Of a DNA stretch of 64,000 bases, positions 35,024-43,282 are shown piece by piece. The notes beneath the pieces were generated by a model. The model was not told the origin of the DNA, did no database searches, and worked only from the letters and a program-made list of their open reading frames with translations. Within the stretch, counting starts at the first letter, position 1. Every line of letters begins with the position of its first letter. Made by a program: the position numbers and the translations under genes. Source of the DNA: Lactobacillus sp. Its GTDB lineage: Bacteria; Bacillota; Bacilli; Lactobacillales; Lactobacillaceae. The stretch is from the NCBI GenBank assembly GCA_022484695.1, contig JAKVKU010000001.1, positions 124,001 through 188,000 of the forward strand. The letters are read 5' to 3'.

Positions 35024-35203
35024 CTACTTCGGATGACGCCCTAAAACCGTGCTTTTCTCACGTAGTGTACGTGCTGTTTTTCTTGTAAGTTTCGCTTTTT
35101 CGGCTTGCACCATATCACGATAGCTAGAGTCTTTCATCATCTCAGCAAAGAAATCAGCCATACTATCCGTAACATTATCTGTATACTTTTTAAGGTCTTT
35201 CAT
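35024..35203 (-). CDS. Small protein of unknown function
   Basis: A 59-residue charged protein: MKDLKKYTDNVTDSMADFFA, then a helix-rich, lysine/arginine-rich C-terminus (KAKLTRKTARTLREKS). ATG 35203 has AAGGAGG seven bases upstream. It is the first of three tiny genes on this strand (35203 to 34641) and lies just after the rplI terminator. No family is recognised. Confidence 0.6.
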   Translation of the reverse strand: MKDLKKYTDNVTDSMADFFAEMMKDSSYRDMVQAEKAKLTRKTARTLREKSTVLGRHPK

Positions 35204-35237
35204 AACAAATCCTCCTTGGGCCTTATATTCCAGTGTT

Positions 35238-35274
35238 AAAAAAAGCCACGCCAAACGTGATGTTTTGACGCAGC
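35238..35274 (-). terminator. Terminator of rplI
   Basis: GCTGCGTCAAAAC and GTTTGGCGTGGC (minus strand) pair over 12 positions using several G-U pairs, followed by seven T residues. It separates the ribosomal operon from the accessory cassette. Confidence 0.7.
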
Positions 35275-35298
35275 CTGTTTTGAATTCAGATGTTAAGC

Positions 35299-35754
35299 CT
35301 AACCTTGTTCCGTGATGTGGACTCTGATGGTAGCTTCCACGCCAGGGAATAGCTTCACGGGCACGTTGGTGTAACCCAATGAGCGGATAGGTTCTGGTAA
35401 GTCCATTTTACGTTTGTCCACTTTCATCGCAAATTGCTTTTCAAGGGCTTGGGCAATTTGTTTGCTGGGGACGGAGCCAAATAAACGGCCGTCTTCCCCG
35501 GCTTTAGATTGGATCTGAACGACTGTTTTGTCAGCTTCCAGACGCTTCTTGAAGTCTTTGGCTTCAGCTAATTCTTCGGCTTTTTGCCGATTTTCAGCCT
35601 TTTGTTTCCCTTTTAATTCACTCATTGCTTGGGCGGTGGCGGCTTTGGCCTTGCCTTGTTTAATTAGGAAGTTTTGGGCGAAACCATCAGGTACGTCTTT
35701 AACGTCGCCCCGTTTGCCCTTGCCGCGCACATCTTGTAGAAAAATAACTTTCAT
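35299..35754 (-). CDS. rplI: 50S ribosomal protein L9
   Basis: L9 binds 23S rRNA through its N-terminal domain; a long helix separates it from the C-terminal domain. The 151-residue protein starts [20 protein letters not shown], the L9 signature, and has the [16 protein letters not shown] segment of the C-domain. AGGAGG precedes ATG 35754. It lies about 50 bases after gdpP, as in related genomes. Confidence 0.96.
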   Translation of the reverse strand: MKVIFLQDVRGKGKRGDVKDVPDGFAQNFLIKQGKAKAATAQAMSELKGKQKAENRQKAEELAEAKDFKKRLEADKTVVQIQSKAGEDGRLFGSVPSKQIAQALEKQFAMKVDKRKMDLPEPIRSLGYTNVPVKLFPGVEATIRVHITEQG

Positions 35755-35805
35755 ATTGAAAACCTCCTAGTATTTATTACCTATCATTATTATAACAGCT
35801 TTCGC

Positions 35806-37812
35806 CTAATTGTCGGCGGCTGCTTGGTTCAAAACATCAATCAGTTGGGTCTTGGCGTCAGCGACAGTGCTGTCCGCAAACTGGGTGGCGGCATTAGACA
35901 AGTGCCCACCGCCGCCAAGTTTTTCCATAATGACTTGGACATTGACTTCCCCGGTGCTGCGAGCCGAAATCCCCACCTTGCCATCCGTCCGTTTGACGAT
36001 GACAAAAGAGGCTTCAATGTTGGATAGGGATAACAACGTGTCGGCGGCTTGGGCAGCTGTCACGGGATCGTAGGTTTTGTCCTCTTCTCCCACACATAAG
36101 GCCAAATGGTCTTGGACCATTTCCACCGTGTCGATCAAGTGATTGCGCTGAATGAAGTCGTCGATGTTTTCCTTCAGGAGATTTTGTACCTGTAAGCCAT
36201 CGGCCCCCACAGAACGCAGGTAGCTGGCCGCATCAAAGGTCCGGGTCCCCGTCCGCAGGGAGAAGGATTTGGTATCCACCGTGATCCCCGCCAACATAGC
36301 GGTAGCTTCCAGTTTATTAATGGCTGGCATATCTTGGGGTTGGTATTCGAACATTTCCGTGATCAACTCACAGGTGGAGCTGGCGTAAGGTTCGATGTAA
36401 ACCAAGATAGGATTTTCCGGAAATTCCTGACCGCGACGATGGTGGTCGATGATCACAGTCCGGGATTGCAATTTGTCATAAAGCTCCGGGCTAATGGAGA
36501 TGGAGGGCTTGGAGTGGTCCACCATGATCAATAAACTCTTCCCGGTAGCCATGGTCAAAGCAGTTTCGGGGTCAATGAGACTTTCTTCGATTTCCGGAAA
36601 CTCCTTGATGTCTGACAACAAGCGGGACACGTCGGTGTGGACCCGGTCGTGGTTGATCACCACGTAACAGTTCTTATGATTCATTTGGGCAATACGGCGA
36701 ATCCCCAGGGCCGCACCAATGGCATCCATATCTGGAGACGAATGCCCCATGACAAAGATTTGGTCAGCTTGTTTGAAAATATCTTGAATGGCCTGGGCGA
36801 TCATGCGGGCCCGTACTCGGGTCCGCTTCTCCATGGGATTGGTTTTACCCCCGTAGAAACGGGCGTCCTCGTTAGGGGATTTCACCACCACCTGGTCGCC
36901 CCCCCGACCTAGGGCCAAGTCCAAGTTATTCTGGGCGGTATTGGCCAAGTTGGTGAGATTTTGCTCCCCATAGGCAATCCCCAAACTCAAAGTCACTGGA
37001 TAGTTCTTTTGCGACGTTTCCTGGCGAATATCGTCTAAAAACTTGAACTTATCCACTTCCATATGCTGCAAGGACTTGGCATAGGCAATGAGGATATAGT
37101 GATCGGCGTCCACCCGCTTTAAGAAGGCCTGGAATTGATTGGACCAATCCGTTAGCTTGCTGGTGACATAGTTGTTTAAATTGGCCACTTCCTGGTCGTC
37201 CATGGACTGGGTGACCTCATCATAATTATCAATGAATATTTGGCCGATGACGATCTGTTCATCATGATAACGGTCTTCGATTTTAGCGTAGCGGGTAATG
37301 TCTAGCATATAGACCACGCCCAGACTCTTCTGACTGATGATCTCAAACTGGTTGATACCCCAGTGGACGAACTTCACGGTTTCTGAGTCATCGTCAGCGC
37401 TGATGATTTTGGCTAGTTCTGGGTCGATTTCAGTGATGGTTTTGCCCAGGATATCAGCGTCATCTAGGTACTGCTGGATAAAGGGATTGGCCCATTGAAT
37501 TTTTTGGTCGTCATCATATAACAAAATGCCAATGGGCATTTTAATGAAGGCTTCTTGTTCCCCCCGCTTGATGCGGTAGGATAGATCGGAGACGTATTCG
37601 TTGGTGCGCTTGGAGACGTGCATGCCGATGTAGTAGAGATTGGCGGCAATCAATAGGAAACACAACGTCACCGCCAAGCCCCAAAACAAGCTCATCCAAA
37701 AGGCCGCGATCATATTACCCAGGGCTAAAATCAAGATGATGATCCCCATGATCCGCAGTTGTTTGTCCTGGAATATACCTGGTATTTGTATTCTTGACAG
37801 AATTTTTTTCAT
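35806..37812 (-). CDS. gdpP: Cyclic-di-AMP phosphodiesterase GdpP
   Basis: It hydrolyses c-di-AMP and so tunes osmolyte transport and wall homeostasis. The 668-residue protein has two N-terminal membrane spans, a PAS domain (ILLYDDDQKIQWANPFI, about 85-170), a degenerate GGDEF domain (about 175-300) and the DHH/DHHA1 phosphodiesterase. Metal ligands show in MGHSSPDMDAIGAALG, VDHSKPS and IDHHRRG, with GGGGHLSNAATQ in DHHA1. ATG 37812 with GAGG upstream is preferred over an in-frame start at 37842. Confidence 0.95.
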   Translation of the reverse strand: MKKILSRIQIPGIFQDKQLRIMGIIILILALGNMIAAFWMSLFWGLAVTLCFLLIAANLYYIGMHVSKRTNEYVSDLSYRIKRGEQEAFIKMPIGILLYDDDQKIQWANPFIQQYLDDADILGKTITEIDPELAKIISADDDSETVKFVHWGINQFEIISQKSLGVVYMLDITRYAKIEDRYHDEQIVIGQIFIDNYDEVTQSMDDQEVANLNNYVTSKLTDWSNQFQAFLKRVDADHYILIAYAKSLQHMEVDKFKFLDDIRQETSQKNYPVTLSLGIAYGEQNLTNLANTAQNNLDLALGRGGDQVVVKSPNEDARFYGGKTNPMEKRTRVRARMIAQAIQDIFKQADQIFVMGHSSPDMDAIGAALGIRRIAQMNHKNCYVVINHDRVHTDVSRLLSDIKEFPEIEESLIDPETALTMATGKSLLIMVDHSKPSISISPELYDKLQSRTVIIDHHRRGQEFPENPILVYIEPYASSTCELITEMFEYQPQDMPAINKLEATAMLAGITVDTKSFSLRTGTRTFDAASYLRSVGADGLQVQNLLKENIDDFIQRNHLIDTVEMVQDHLALCVGEEDKTYDPVTAAQAADTLLSLSNIEASFVIVKRTDGKVGISARSTGEVNVQVIMEKLGGGGHLSNAATQFADSTVADAKTQLIDVLNQAAADN

Positions 37813-38050
37813 ATTAACCTCAATTTTGAATTTCTTCCTCATAATATTAAGAAAATTCTAAGATACTCGCTCTTCATTTTATCACAAAACAAGAAGGGTG
37901 AAAAATTTGAAGGCATCGGCAACGCCCGGGATTTGAAACCCTAGGTGTTTTAATTTTGATTGTTATTTAATGATATTGCTTGAATCAAGTATATTTTGCC
38001 AAAATCTTGTATAATAAAGATTATGAATGGCCAAAAATTACAATGAAGGG

Positions 38051-38064
38051 GTCGGTGTACCGAC
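38051..38064 (+). promoter_or_regulatory. Hairpin between Shine-Dalgarno and TTG start
   Basis: GTCGG-TGTA-CCGAC sits exactly between AAGGGG (38046-38051) and the TTG at 38065. Folding it would bring the ribosome site next to the start codon. Confidence 0.5.
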
Positions 38065-38760
38065 TTGAGTGATTATATTGACGTTATTATTAATAACATG
38101 GAAATCAAACCCCGCCAGACGTTAGCCGAAGAAGTTTATTTGGGGATGCGCAAGTCAATTATTCAAGGTCAAATTCTATCAGGTCAACGGATCAATGAAA
38201 AAGAATTCTCCACCCGGGCCCATATCAGCCGGACCCCCATCCGCGTGGCGTTACATCGCTTAGCTGAGGAGGGTCTGGTGGAATACGTGGCCCACATTGG
38301 GGCGGTGGTGTCGCAAATCACCGCCAAGGATGTGGAAGAAATTTTTGAGATTCGCATTGCCTTAGACCGCTTAGCCACCTTTAATGCCATGACCAACATG
38401 TCTCCTGAAGATTATGAAGCCCTCAATCAACTACTCTTAGCCACGGAAGCGGCTAATGCCCAAGATGATATTCCCACGGTGATCCGGGGTTTTGAAGACT
38501 TCAATAACTTCATCTATCAAGCCAGCAACATGCCTCACTTGGTGATGATCGTGGCCCGCTTGCGGGATTATTTGAAGCGTCTGCGGGATGTTTCTTTATC
38601 TGGTGCCGACCGCCGGGCCAAGGCCCTAGTGGAACACCGCCATATTTATGAATTGATGTTAGAACAAAATCGACCGGAATTAGGCCGGGTTTTGACCGAG
38701 CATTTAGCCTATTCTAAAACCTTTATTTTAGAAGAAATGGACCACCTTAGCCATGCATAA
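38065..38760 (+). CDS. GntR-family (FCD) regulator, probable citrate/CitO-like
   Basis: A 231-residue regulator with an N-terminal winged helix (AEEVYLGMRKSIIQGQIL, ISRTPIRVALHRLAEEGLVE, residues about 20-80) and an all-helical FCD effector domain (DVEEIFEIRIALDRLA, then RALVEHRHIYELM-like metal/effector-site histidines). The first candidate start is TTG 38065, spaced by a hairpin from AAGGGG; ATG 38098 is an alternative that lacks a ribosome site. Its last bases overlap citG. GntR regulators control citrate genes in enterococci, so it may act on the citrate/oxaloacetate genes nearby; this is inference. Confidence 0.85.
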   Translation: MSDYIDVIINNMEIKPRQTLAEEVYLGMRKSIIQGQILSGQRINEKEFSTRAHISRTPIRVALHRLAEEGLVEYVAHIGAVVSQITAKDVEEIFEIRIALDRLATFNAMTNMSPEDYEALNQLLLATEAANAQDDIPTVIRGFEDFNNFIYQASNMPHLVMIVARLRDYLKRLRDVSLSGADRRAKALVEHRHIYELMLEQNRPELGRVLTEHLAYSKTFILEEMDHLSHA

Positions 38761-39622
38761 CACCGCCATGGCCATTACCCAACTGGCCACCCGGGCCTTG
38801 TTTTATGAAGTGGCGTTATACCCCAAACCTGGTCTAGTGGACCCCATGGATAACGGCGCCCACCACGACATGGATTTGAGTACCTTCATGGACAGCGCCA
38901 CGGCTTTGATGCCGGCGTTATATGAATTTTCCGAGGCTGGTTTAACGTATCCCCTAGATGCATCCCTGCCCGGTTTATTTGATCAGGTCCGCCAAATCGG
39001 CCTGATTGCTGAAGGAGATATGTACGCGGCTACTAATCAGATCAATACCCATAAGGGGGCGATTTTCAGTTTTGCCCTGTTGTGTAGCGCCGTGGGTCAT
39101 GTCTTGGCTACCAGTCACATTGAACTGGCGGCTTGGACCAAGATCAACACTGACGCTGTTTTCACCACCATTGCCCAAATGACGCAGGCCTTGGACCATG
39201 ACTTTGACAACCTGGCCAACAAAAAGAAGCTCAGTTATGGGGAAAAACTGTATTTAGACTATGGCATCAAGGGCATCCGAGGCGAAGCGGCTGCCGGCTA
39301 CCCGGCGTTACGGGATTACGGGTTACCGTTTTTGCGCCGCACTCAAAATACCCCCCGCCATCTGCGCTTATTAGACTTATTTCTGGAACTATTGGCCAAT
39401 ACCACCGATTCCAACGTGATCCACCGCAGCGATATGGCCACGTTACACCGCATTCAACACCAAGTGCGGGGGTTGCTTGCCCAAGGTGGTATCGCCAAGC
39501 TAGGGGTAGAACCCATGGTGGCGTTAAACAAAGAATTTATCGCCTTGAATATCAGTCCCGGCGGTACGGCGGATTTACTGGCCGCTAGTGTTTTTTTAGG
39601 GTTTTTGGAAAAACTTTTCTGA
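38753..39622 (+). CDS. citG: Triphosphoribosyl-dephospho-CoA synthase
   Basis: CitG makes 2'-(5''-triphosphoribosyl)-3'-dephospho-CoA, precursor of the citrate lyase prosthetic group carried by CitD. The 289-residue protein shows EVALYPKPGLVDPMDNGAHHDM at its N-terminus in the family manner (key part KPGLVDPMDNGAHHDM), NTHKGAIFSFALLC and YGIKGIRGEAAAGYP. ATG 38753 overlaps the end of the GntR gene. MdcB of malonate decarboxylase is a close relative, but the nearby citD-like gene favours CitG. Confidence 0.88.
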   Translation: MHNTAMAITQLATRALFYEVALYPKPGLVDPMDNGAHHDMDLSTFMDSATALMPALYEFSEAGLTYPLDASLPGLFDQVRQIGLIAEGDMYAATNQINTHKGAIFSFALLCSAVGHVLATSHIELAAWTKINTDAVFTTIAQMTQALDHDFDNLANKKKLSYGEKLYLDYGIKGIRGEAAAGYPALRDYGLPFLRRTQNTPRHLRLLDLFLELLANTTDSNVIHRSDMATLHRIQHQVRGLLAQGGIAKLGVEPMVALNKEFIALNISPGGTADLLAASVFLGFLEKLF

Positions 39623-39657
39623 TTGTCATTCTGAAATTATGGTATGCTTGATTTAGC

Positions 39658-39691
39658 GGGACTACCGGCCTGTATCCGGTGGTGCCAGTCC
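39658..39691 (+). promoter_or_regulatory. Nested hairpin in the leader of a small gene
   Basis: Outer GGACT/AGTCC (39659-39663 with 39687-39691) encloses ACCGG/CCGGT (39664-39668 with 39676-39680). It lies about 40 bases before ATG 39733 and lacks a T-run. Confidence 0.45.
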
Positions 39692-39732
39692 ATAAATGAT
39701 GTCTATGCTTTCCAAGAAAGGATCGGATAACG

Positions 39733-39990
39733 ATGACTGACAATTTATCTAAAAAACCAATTCATTTGGACCCTAAGAAGTTCGCTAATCTGGTGGTAAG
39801 TTCCCATGATGTTTCTGACGACTTGGCCCCGGAACAAATCGTTAAACGTAAACTCACCTTGTATCTAACTGCACTCATGATCGCCGAACGGTTCAATCAA
39901 CTGGAAAACCGCGACCTGCGTAATCTACCCAAAGATGATTACCACAAGCTGATTGGCGAGTTAGAAGACGAAACCTTTGAAGACTGGTAG
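39733..39990 (+). CDS. Small cytoplasmic protein of unknown function
   Basis: An 85-residue acidic, probably all-helical protein (KRKLTLYLTALMIAERFNQL in the middle, LIGELEDETFEDW at the end). AAAGGATCGG precedes ATG 39733. It stands alone with its own terminator at 40011-40046 and a structured leader. No family is recognised and no membrane or signal segment is seen. Confidence 0.7.
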   Translation: MTDNLSKKPIHLDPKKFANLVVSSHDVSDDLAPEQIVKRKLTLYLTALMIAERFNQLENRDLRNLPKDDYHKLIGELEDETFEDW

Positions 39991-40010
39991 AAATTAATTT
40001 GTCATATGCA

Positions 40011-40046
40011 AACAGCCACTGGGTAAATGCCGGTGGCTGTTTTTTT
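40011..40046 (+). terminator. Terminator
   Basis: AACAGCCAC (40011-40019) pairs with GTGGCTGTT (40033-40041), followed by a T-run. Confidence 0.88.
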
Positions 40047-40082
40047 AATATGCGGTAACTATTTTCTATGGTAAGACTGTGA

Positions 40083-40439
40083 TTACATAAAGGGCAAAGC
40101 AGATAAAAAAAGCAGTATAAGTACAATTAATGGTACCGATATAGCACAAAGCGCCAGTATGCCCGGCCAGGATTGCCGTTGTTGGTGAAGCACTTGGGGA
40201 TCGGGTTGTACTTCGGCCAAACCACATTTGATTTCATAAGTAGATTTAACGTCCAATTTAGTTAAAAGGCGTTCTAGCTTATAAGTGACTATTGCCAAGG
40301 GAATCATGACCGCAAGGGGCAATAGTAGGCCGGCAAACCGCCAAAAATAAAAAGATGGATAAATAGTCACTATTGTCAGAATGTTCAGTACAATAGCCAC
40401 CGCTGCATAACGGATAAGTTGCTTCATTTTTCGACGCAT
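40083..40439 (-). CDS. Small membrane protein of unknown function
   Basis: A 118-residue protein with three hydrophobic segments: about 10-30, 33-50 (LLLPLAVMIPLAIVTY) and 93-115 (ALCAISVPLIVLILLFLSAL). A short charged loop separates the second and third. GGAGGC precedes ATG 40439. It is divergent from the membrane-bound XRE regulator, and the two may form a sensor pair. No family recognised. Confidence 0.65.
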   Translation of the reverse strand: MRRKMKQLIRYAAVAIVLNILTIVTIYPSFYFWRFAGLLLPLAVMIPLAIVTYKLERLLTKLDVKSTYEIKCGLAEVQPDPQVLHQQRQSWPGILALCAISVPLIVLILLFLSALPFM

Positions 40440-40640
40440 ATTTTTGCCTCCATTCTAATCTGGATTGACATATGACTTTATTCACTTAATTTGCTAAAAT
40501 TTTAAGTAAGATAATTTCTTCTAATTCCTACAACTTCAGCTTAGCATGTTTAATGGCCCTTTTGCTGTCATTATCCTTGGACAAGGGTGTGTGACAACTG
40601 ATTTTGACAACCTAAATAACTCTACGAGGAGGCGAAGCGT

Positions 40641-41147
40641 ATGACAATTGGCCAGAAAATAAAACAATACCGTACTGAAAAAGCGATTTCGCAAACACAG
40701 CTTGCTGCAAAATTATTGGTCTCCCGGCAAACGATTTCTAATTGGGAAAACAACAAAGCAATCCCTGATATGGCAAATCTAATTATTTTGAGTCAGTTTT
40801 TCGAGTCATCTGTGGATGACTTTTTGGCAGACGATATTCAAAAAGTTGAAACCAAGCGGCGGCAGATCACCTTTGCTAGCATATTTGCCAGCTTGATCAT
40901 TTTCTTAAGCCTTTGTCTCTTCGCTAGTATTTTCTTAGCTGTTGCAATGGGTCATTACTGGCTTATTTTGCCTTTCATCCTTTTAAATCTCCTGTTAGGC
41001 TGCATTTTATTATTTGCCATGAGCAGTCGCAATGATGCGACTTATGTCAAAAAAGTCTCAAAGCCTAAATCAGCTTTCATTATGCTGGTTTCTGGTATTG
41101 TTAGTTTTTGTCTGATTTATGGCTTACTAGACCTGCTGAATTTTTAA
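40641..41147 (+). CDS. XRE regulator with membrane domain
   Basis: The 168-residue protein has an N-terminal Cro/CI-type helix-turn-helix (QTQLAAKLLVSRQTISNWEN, residues about 18-38) and, after residue 75, three hydrophobic spans (ASIFASLIIFLSLCLFASIF, YWLILPFILLNLLLGCILLF, FIMLVSGIVSFCLIYGLLDL). Such membrane-bound XRE proteins usually repress neighbouring genes and respond to membrane or exporter signals. GAGGAGG is placed before ATG 40641. Its divergent neighbour is a small membrane protein. Signal unknown. Confidence 0.82.
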   Translation: MTIGQKIKQYRTEKAISQTQLAAKLLVSRQTISNWENNKAIPDMANLIILSQFFESSVDDFLADDIQKVETKRRQITFASIFASLIIFLSLCLFASIFLAVAMGHYWLILPFILLNLLLGCILLFAMSSRNDATYVKKVSKPKSAFIMLVSGIVSFCLIYGLLDLLNF

Positions 41148-41167
41148 TAACAACAACCACTGAAAAA

Positions 41168-41204
41168 GCACGCCTCGGATTTTTCTCGAGACGTGCTTAT
41201 TTTT
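41168..41204. terminator. Bidirectional terminator
   Basis: AGCACGCCTCG and CGAGACGTGCT pair with one mismatch around TATTTTTT-rich flanks, between convergent genes. Confidence 0.75.
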
Positions 41205-41213
41205 TAACTTCGA

Positions 41214-42536
41214 TTATCTAGCAACATACAATGGTACCCCACCGGTGGCAATGGTGACGACAATGAAGATGATGAAAATCCCCACGGCCCATTTGCCGGA
41301 TTCTCTTTGCCAAGCACCCATGTCCAAATCGGTTAACCGTAGGAGCAAGTAAATGAAGGCAACTAATGGTGACAGTAAATGGAAGGCTTGGCCCATCAAG
41401 GATGCCAGCCCCATTTGCATGGCGGTGAAGCCGTAGTGATACCCGGTTTCGGCTAGCACTGGCAACACCCCGAAGTAAAAGGCATCGTTGGATAAGAAGA
41501 ACACACCTGGTGCAGAGATAACGGCCACAACTAAGCCCCAGAAGCTACCCAGGCTGTCCGGAATAATGCTCCCTAGAGATTTGGCAATGGCCGTAGCCAT
41601 GCCAGAACCTGTGAGCAAGCCCATGAAGATCCCAGCGGCGAAAATCAAGATAACCACTTGCACGGCATCCCCTGCATGGTCTTCGATCCGTTCTCTTTGT
41701 TGTTTCATAGACCGGTAGTTTAGCAGTAATGCAACGGCGGTCCCGACGATGAATAGGAATGGTGATGGGAATAAGCCACTCACCAATAACCCCACCAAGA
41801 GCAGTGTCATGATGGCATTTGGCCAAATCATCTTTGGTCTTCTTAATTCCAAAACAGACGGATCAGTTACCACCGTTAATTCAGCAATTTCTTCTTGCGA
41901 TAAATCAACGATACCTAAGCGTTTACGTTCTTTACGGCCTAAGTATACGGCAACGAACAACATATAAATGATGGCAACGGCCATCCCTGGTGCGACGGAA
42001 CGTAAAACAACACTCTCGTCAATCTTCAAAACAGAGATTGCCCGGGCAGTTGGGCCGCCCCAAGGCAAAAGGTTCATGATGGTGTTTTGCAAAATGATCA
42101 AGACACCCAAGTTCATCATTTTCAAATTCAGTTTCTTATAAATTGGAATAAAGGCCGAACAACAAATCAATGTTGTCGTGGTCCCATCCCCGTTTAGGGA
42201 AACTGTTGCGGCAACAATGGCAGTCCCCAGTAAAATCTTAACCGGGTCCCCCTTAGCGACTTTGATAACAAAGGCAGTGACTGGGTCGAATAACCCCGCA
42301 TCTAACATAATGGAGAAGTACAAAATGGCGAATAATAGCATGACCCCGGTTACCGAGACACTCTCTAACCCTTTAAGTGCCCAGGCACCAATCTTTTGGG
42401 GATACAGTCCTAGCGCTAACCCAATAATGGTGAATAACAATGGAATTGAGATTAGGGCAGTGAATGGTGACAACCATTTTTTCATGATCAACAGCATGAA
42501 GATGATGACCATGGCATAACCTAGTATTGCTAGCAT
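41214..42536 (-). CDS. CitMHS-family citrate:cation transporter
   Basis: A 440-residue membrane protein with about twelve spans and the family signatures ATVSLNGDGTTTTLI near residue 110 and the LPWGGPTARAISVL segment near 158, which build the citrate site. CitMHS proteins carry citrate complexed with Mg2+ or Ca2+ together with protons. ATG 42536 has GGGAGG upstream. It is transcribed divergently from the oxaloacetate decarboxylase operon, consistent with supplying citrate-derived oxaloacetate. Confidence 0.9.
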   Translation of the reverse strand: MLAILGYAMVIIFMLLIMKKWLSPFTALISIPLLFTIIGLALGLYPQKIGAWALKGLESVSVTGVMLLFAILYFSIMLDAGLFDPVTAFVIKVAKGDPVKILLGTAIVAATVSLNGDGTTTTLICCSAFIPIYKKLNLKMMNLGVLIILQNTIMNLLPWGGPTARAISVLKIDESVVLRSVAPGMAVAIIYMLFVAVYLGRKERKRLGIVDLSQEEIAELTVVTDPSVLELRRPKMIWPNAIMTLLLVGLLVSGLFPSPFLFIVGTAVALLLNYRSMKQQRERIEDHAGDAVQVVILIFAAGIFMGLLTGSGMATAIAKSLGSIIPDSLGSFWGLVVAVISAPGVFFLSNDAFYFGVLPVLAETGYHYGFTAMQMGLASLMGQAFHLLSPLVAFIYLLLRLTDLDMGAWQRESGKWAVGIFIIFIVVTIATGGVPLYVAR

Positions 42537-42937
42537 GGAAAAACCTCCCTTTTTGATGGTAGTTCTTGATAGCGATCTTTCGAATTAGTCGCTTGAATCT
42601 CCTCTAAATCTCCAAGTAACCCAATAGAAATATTTAAGCCCGTCTCAAGAAAGAACTAATGCAAAAGAAATAGCTTTAACTATCATTATAAGCATTGCTT
42701 TACAATTCACAATAATAATCCGGTTAAAGAACAATCGAAGAACATTTTGGAATCAAAGTCCTGTGCTCAATGAAAACGCTTTACGAAATCGGTGGTTAAA
42801 CCCCGGCATCATCCCTGTTTCTATGAAAATAGCTAGATATTGTGAAGAACATCTAAAGAACAGCTAAAACGCCCAAATCACCGTACAAAAGCTTTATAAT
42901 TAATGGTAATTCAACTAATCAATGGGGAGGTTAAAAG
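42537..42937. promoter_or_regulatory. Divergent control region of the citrate/OAD genes
   Basis: Two pairs of AAGAACA direct repeats with 11-bp periodicity occur at 42727/42738 and 42845/42856. Each pair lies 9-13 bases upstream of a weak -35: for the transporter, -10 ATTATA (minus TATAAT) at 42685-42690; for the decarboxylase operon, TATAAT at 42895-42900. A cre-like TGAAAACGCTTTAC stands between them at 42771-42784. The layout suggests activator-dependent promoters with catabolite repression. No gene is seen here. Confidence 0.6.
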
Positions 42938-43258
42938 ATGTTTAACTGGTTTAAGAAGAAAAAGACCGAAACACCCGCTACGCCGGCAGCACCGGCACCT
43001 GTTGCACCTAAACCAGCTGGTTTACCCATGACAGCTACGGAGACGCGGGTGGTCACATTAGTCAGCACCGCCATTGCGGCTGGGGATTACCCGGCATCTA
43101 GTTTCCGTGTGAAACGCATCACGAAGACCAAAGAACGGGTTGGCTTGCCAATGACCTTCGCTGAAAAAGAGCGGGTCATTGCCATTGCCAGCGCCATTTT
43201 AGCAGGGGACCAACCTGCCACTAAATTTACCGTCAAGTCTGTCACCAAACTCAGCTAA
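42938..43258 (+). CDS. Small oxaloacetate decarboxylase-associated protein (OadH-like)
   Basis: A 106-residue protein with a basic N-terminus (MFNWFKKKKTE), an Ala/Pro linker (residues about 12-28) and two copies of a 35-residue module: GLPMTATETRVVTLVSTAIA and GLPMTFAEKERVIAIASAIL, each followed by GD-P-A/S-F-VK. GGGGAGG precedes ATG 42938. It occupies the position of oadH, the first gene of the decarboxylase cluster in enterococci; that name is by position, and no enzymatic motif is visible. It may be a docking or assembly subunit. Confidence 0.65.
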   Translation: MFNWFKKKKTETPATPAAPAPVAPKPAGLPMTATETRVVTLVSTAIAAGDYPASSFRVKRITKTKERVGLPMTFAEKERVIAIASAILAGDQPATKFTVKSVTKLS

Positions 43259-43282
43259 ATTAATATACGAGGAGAGATATTA

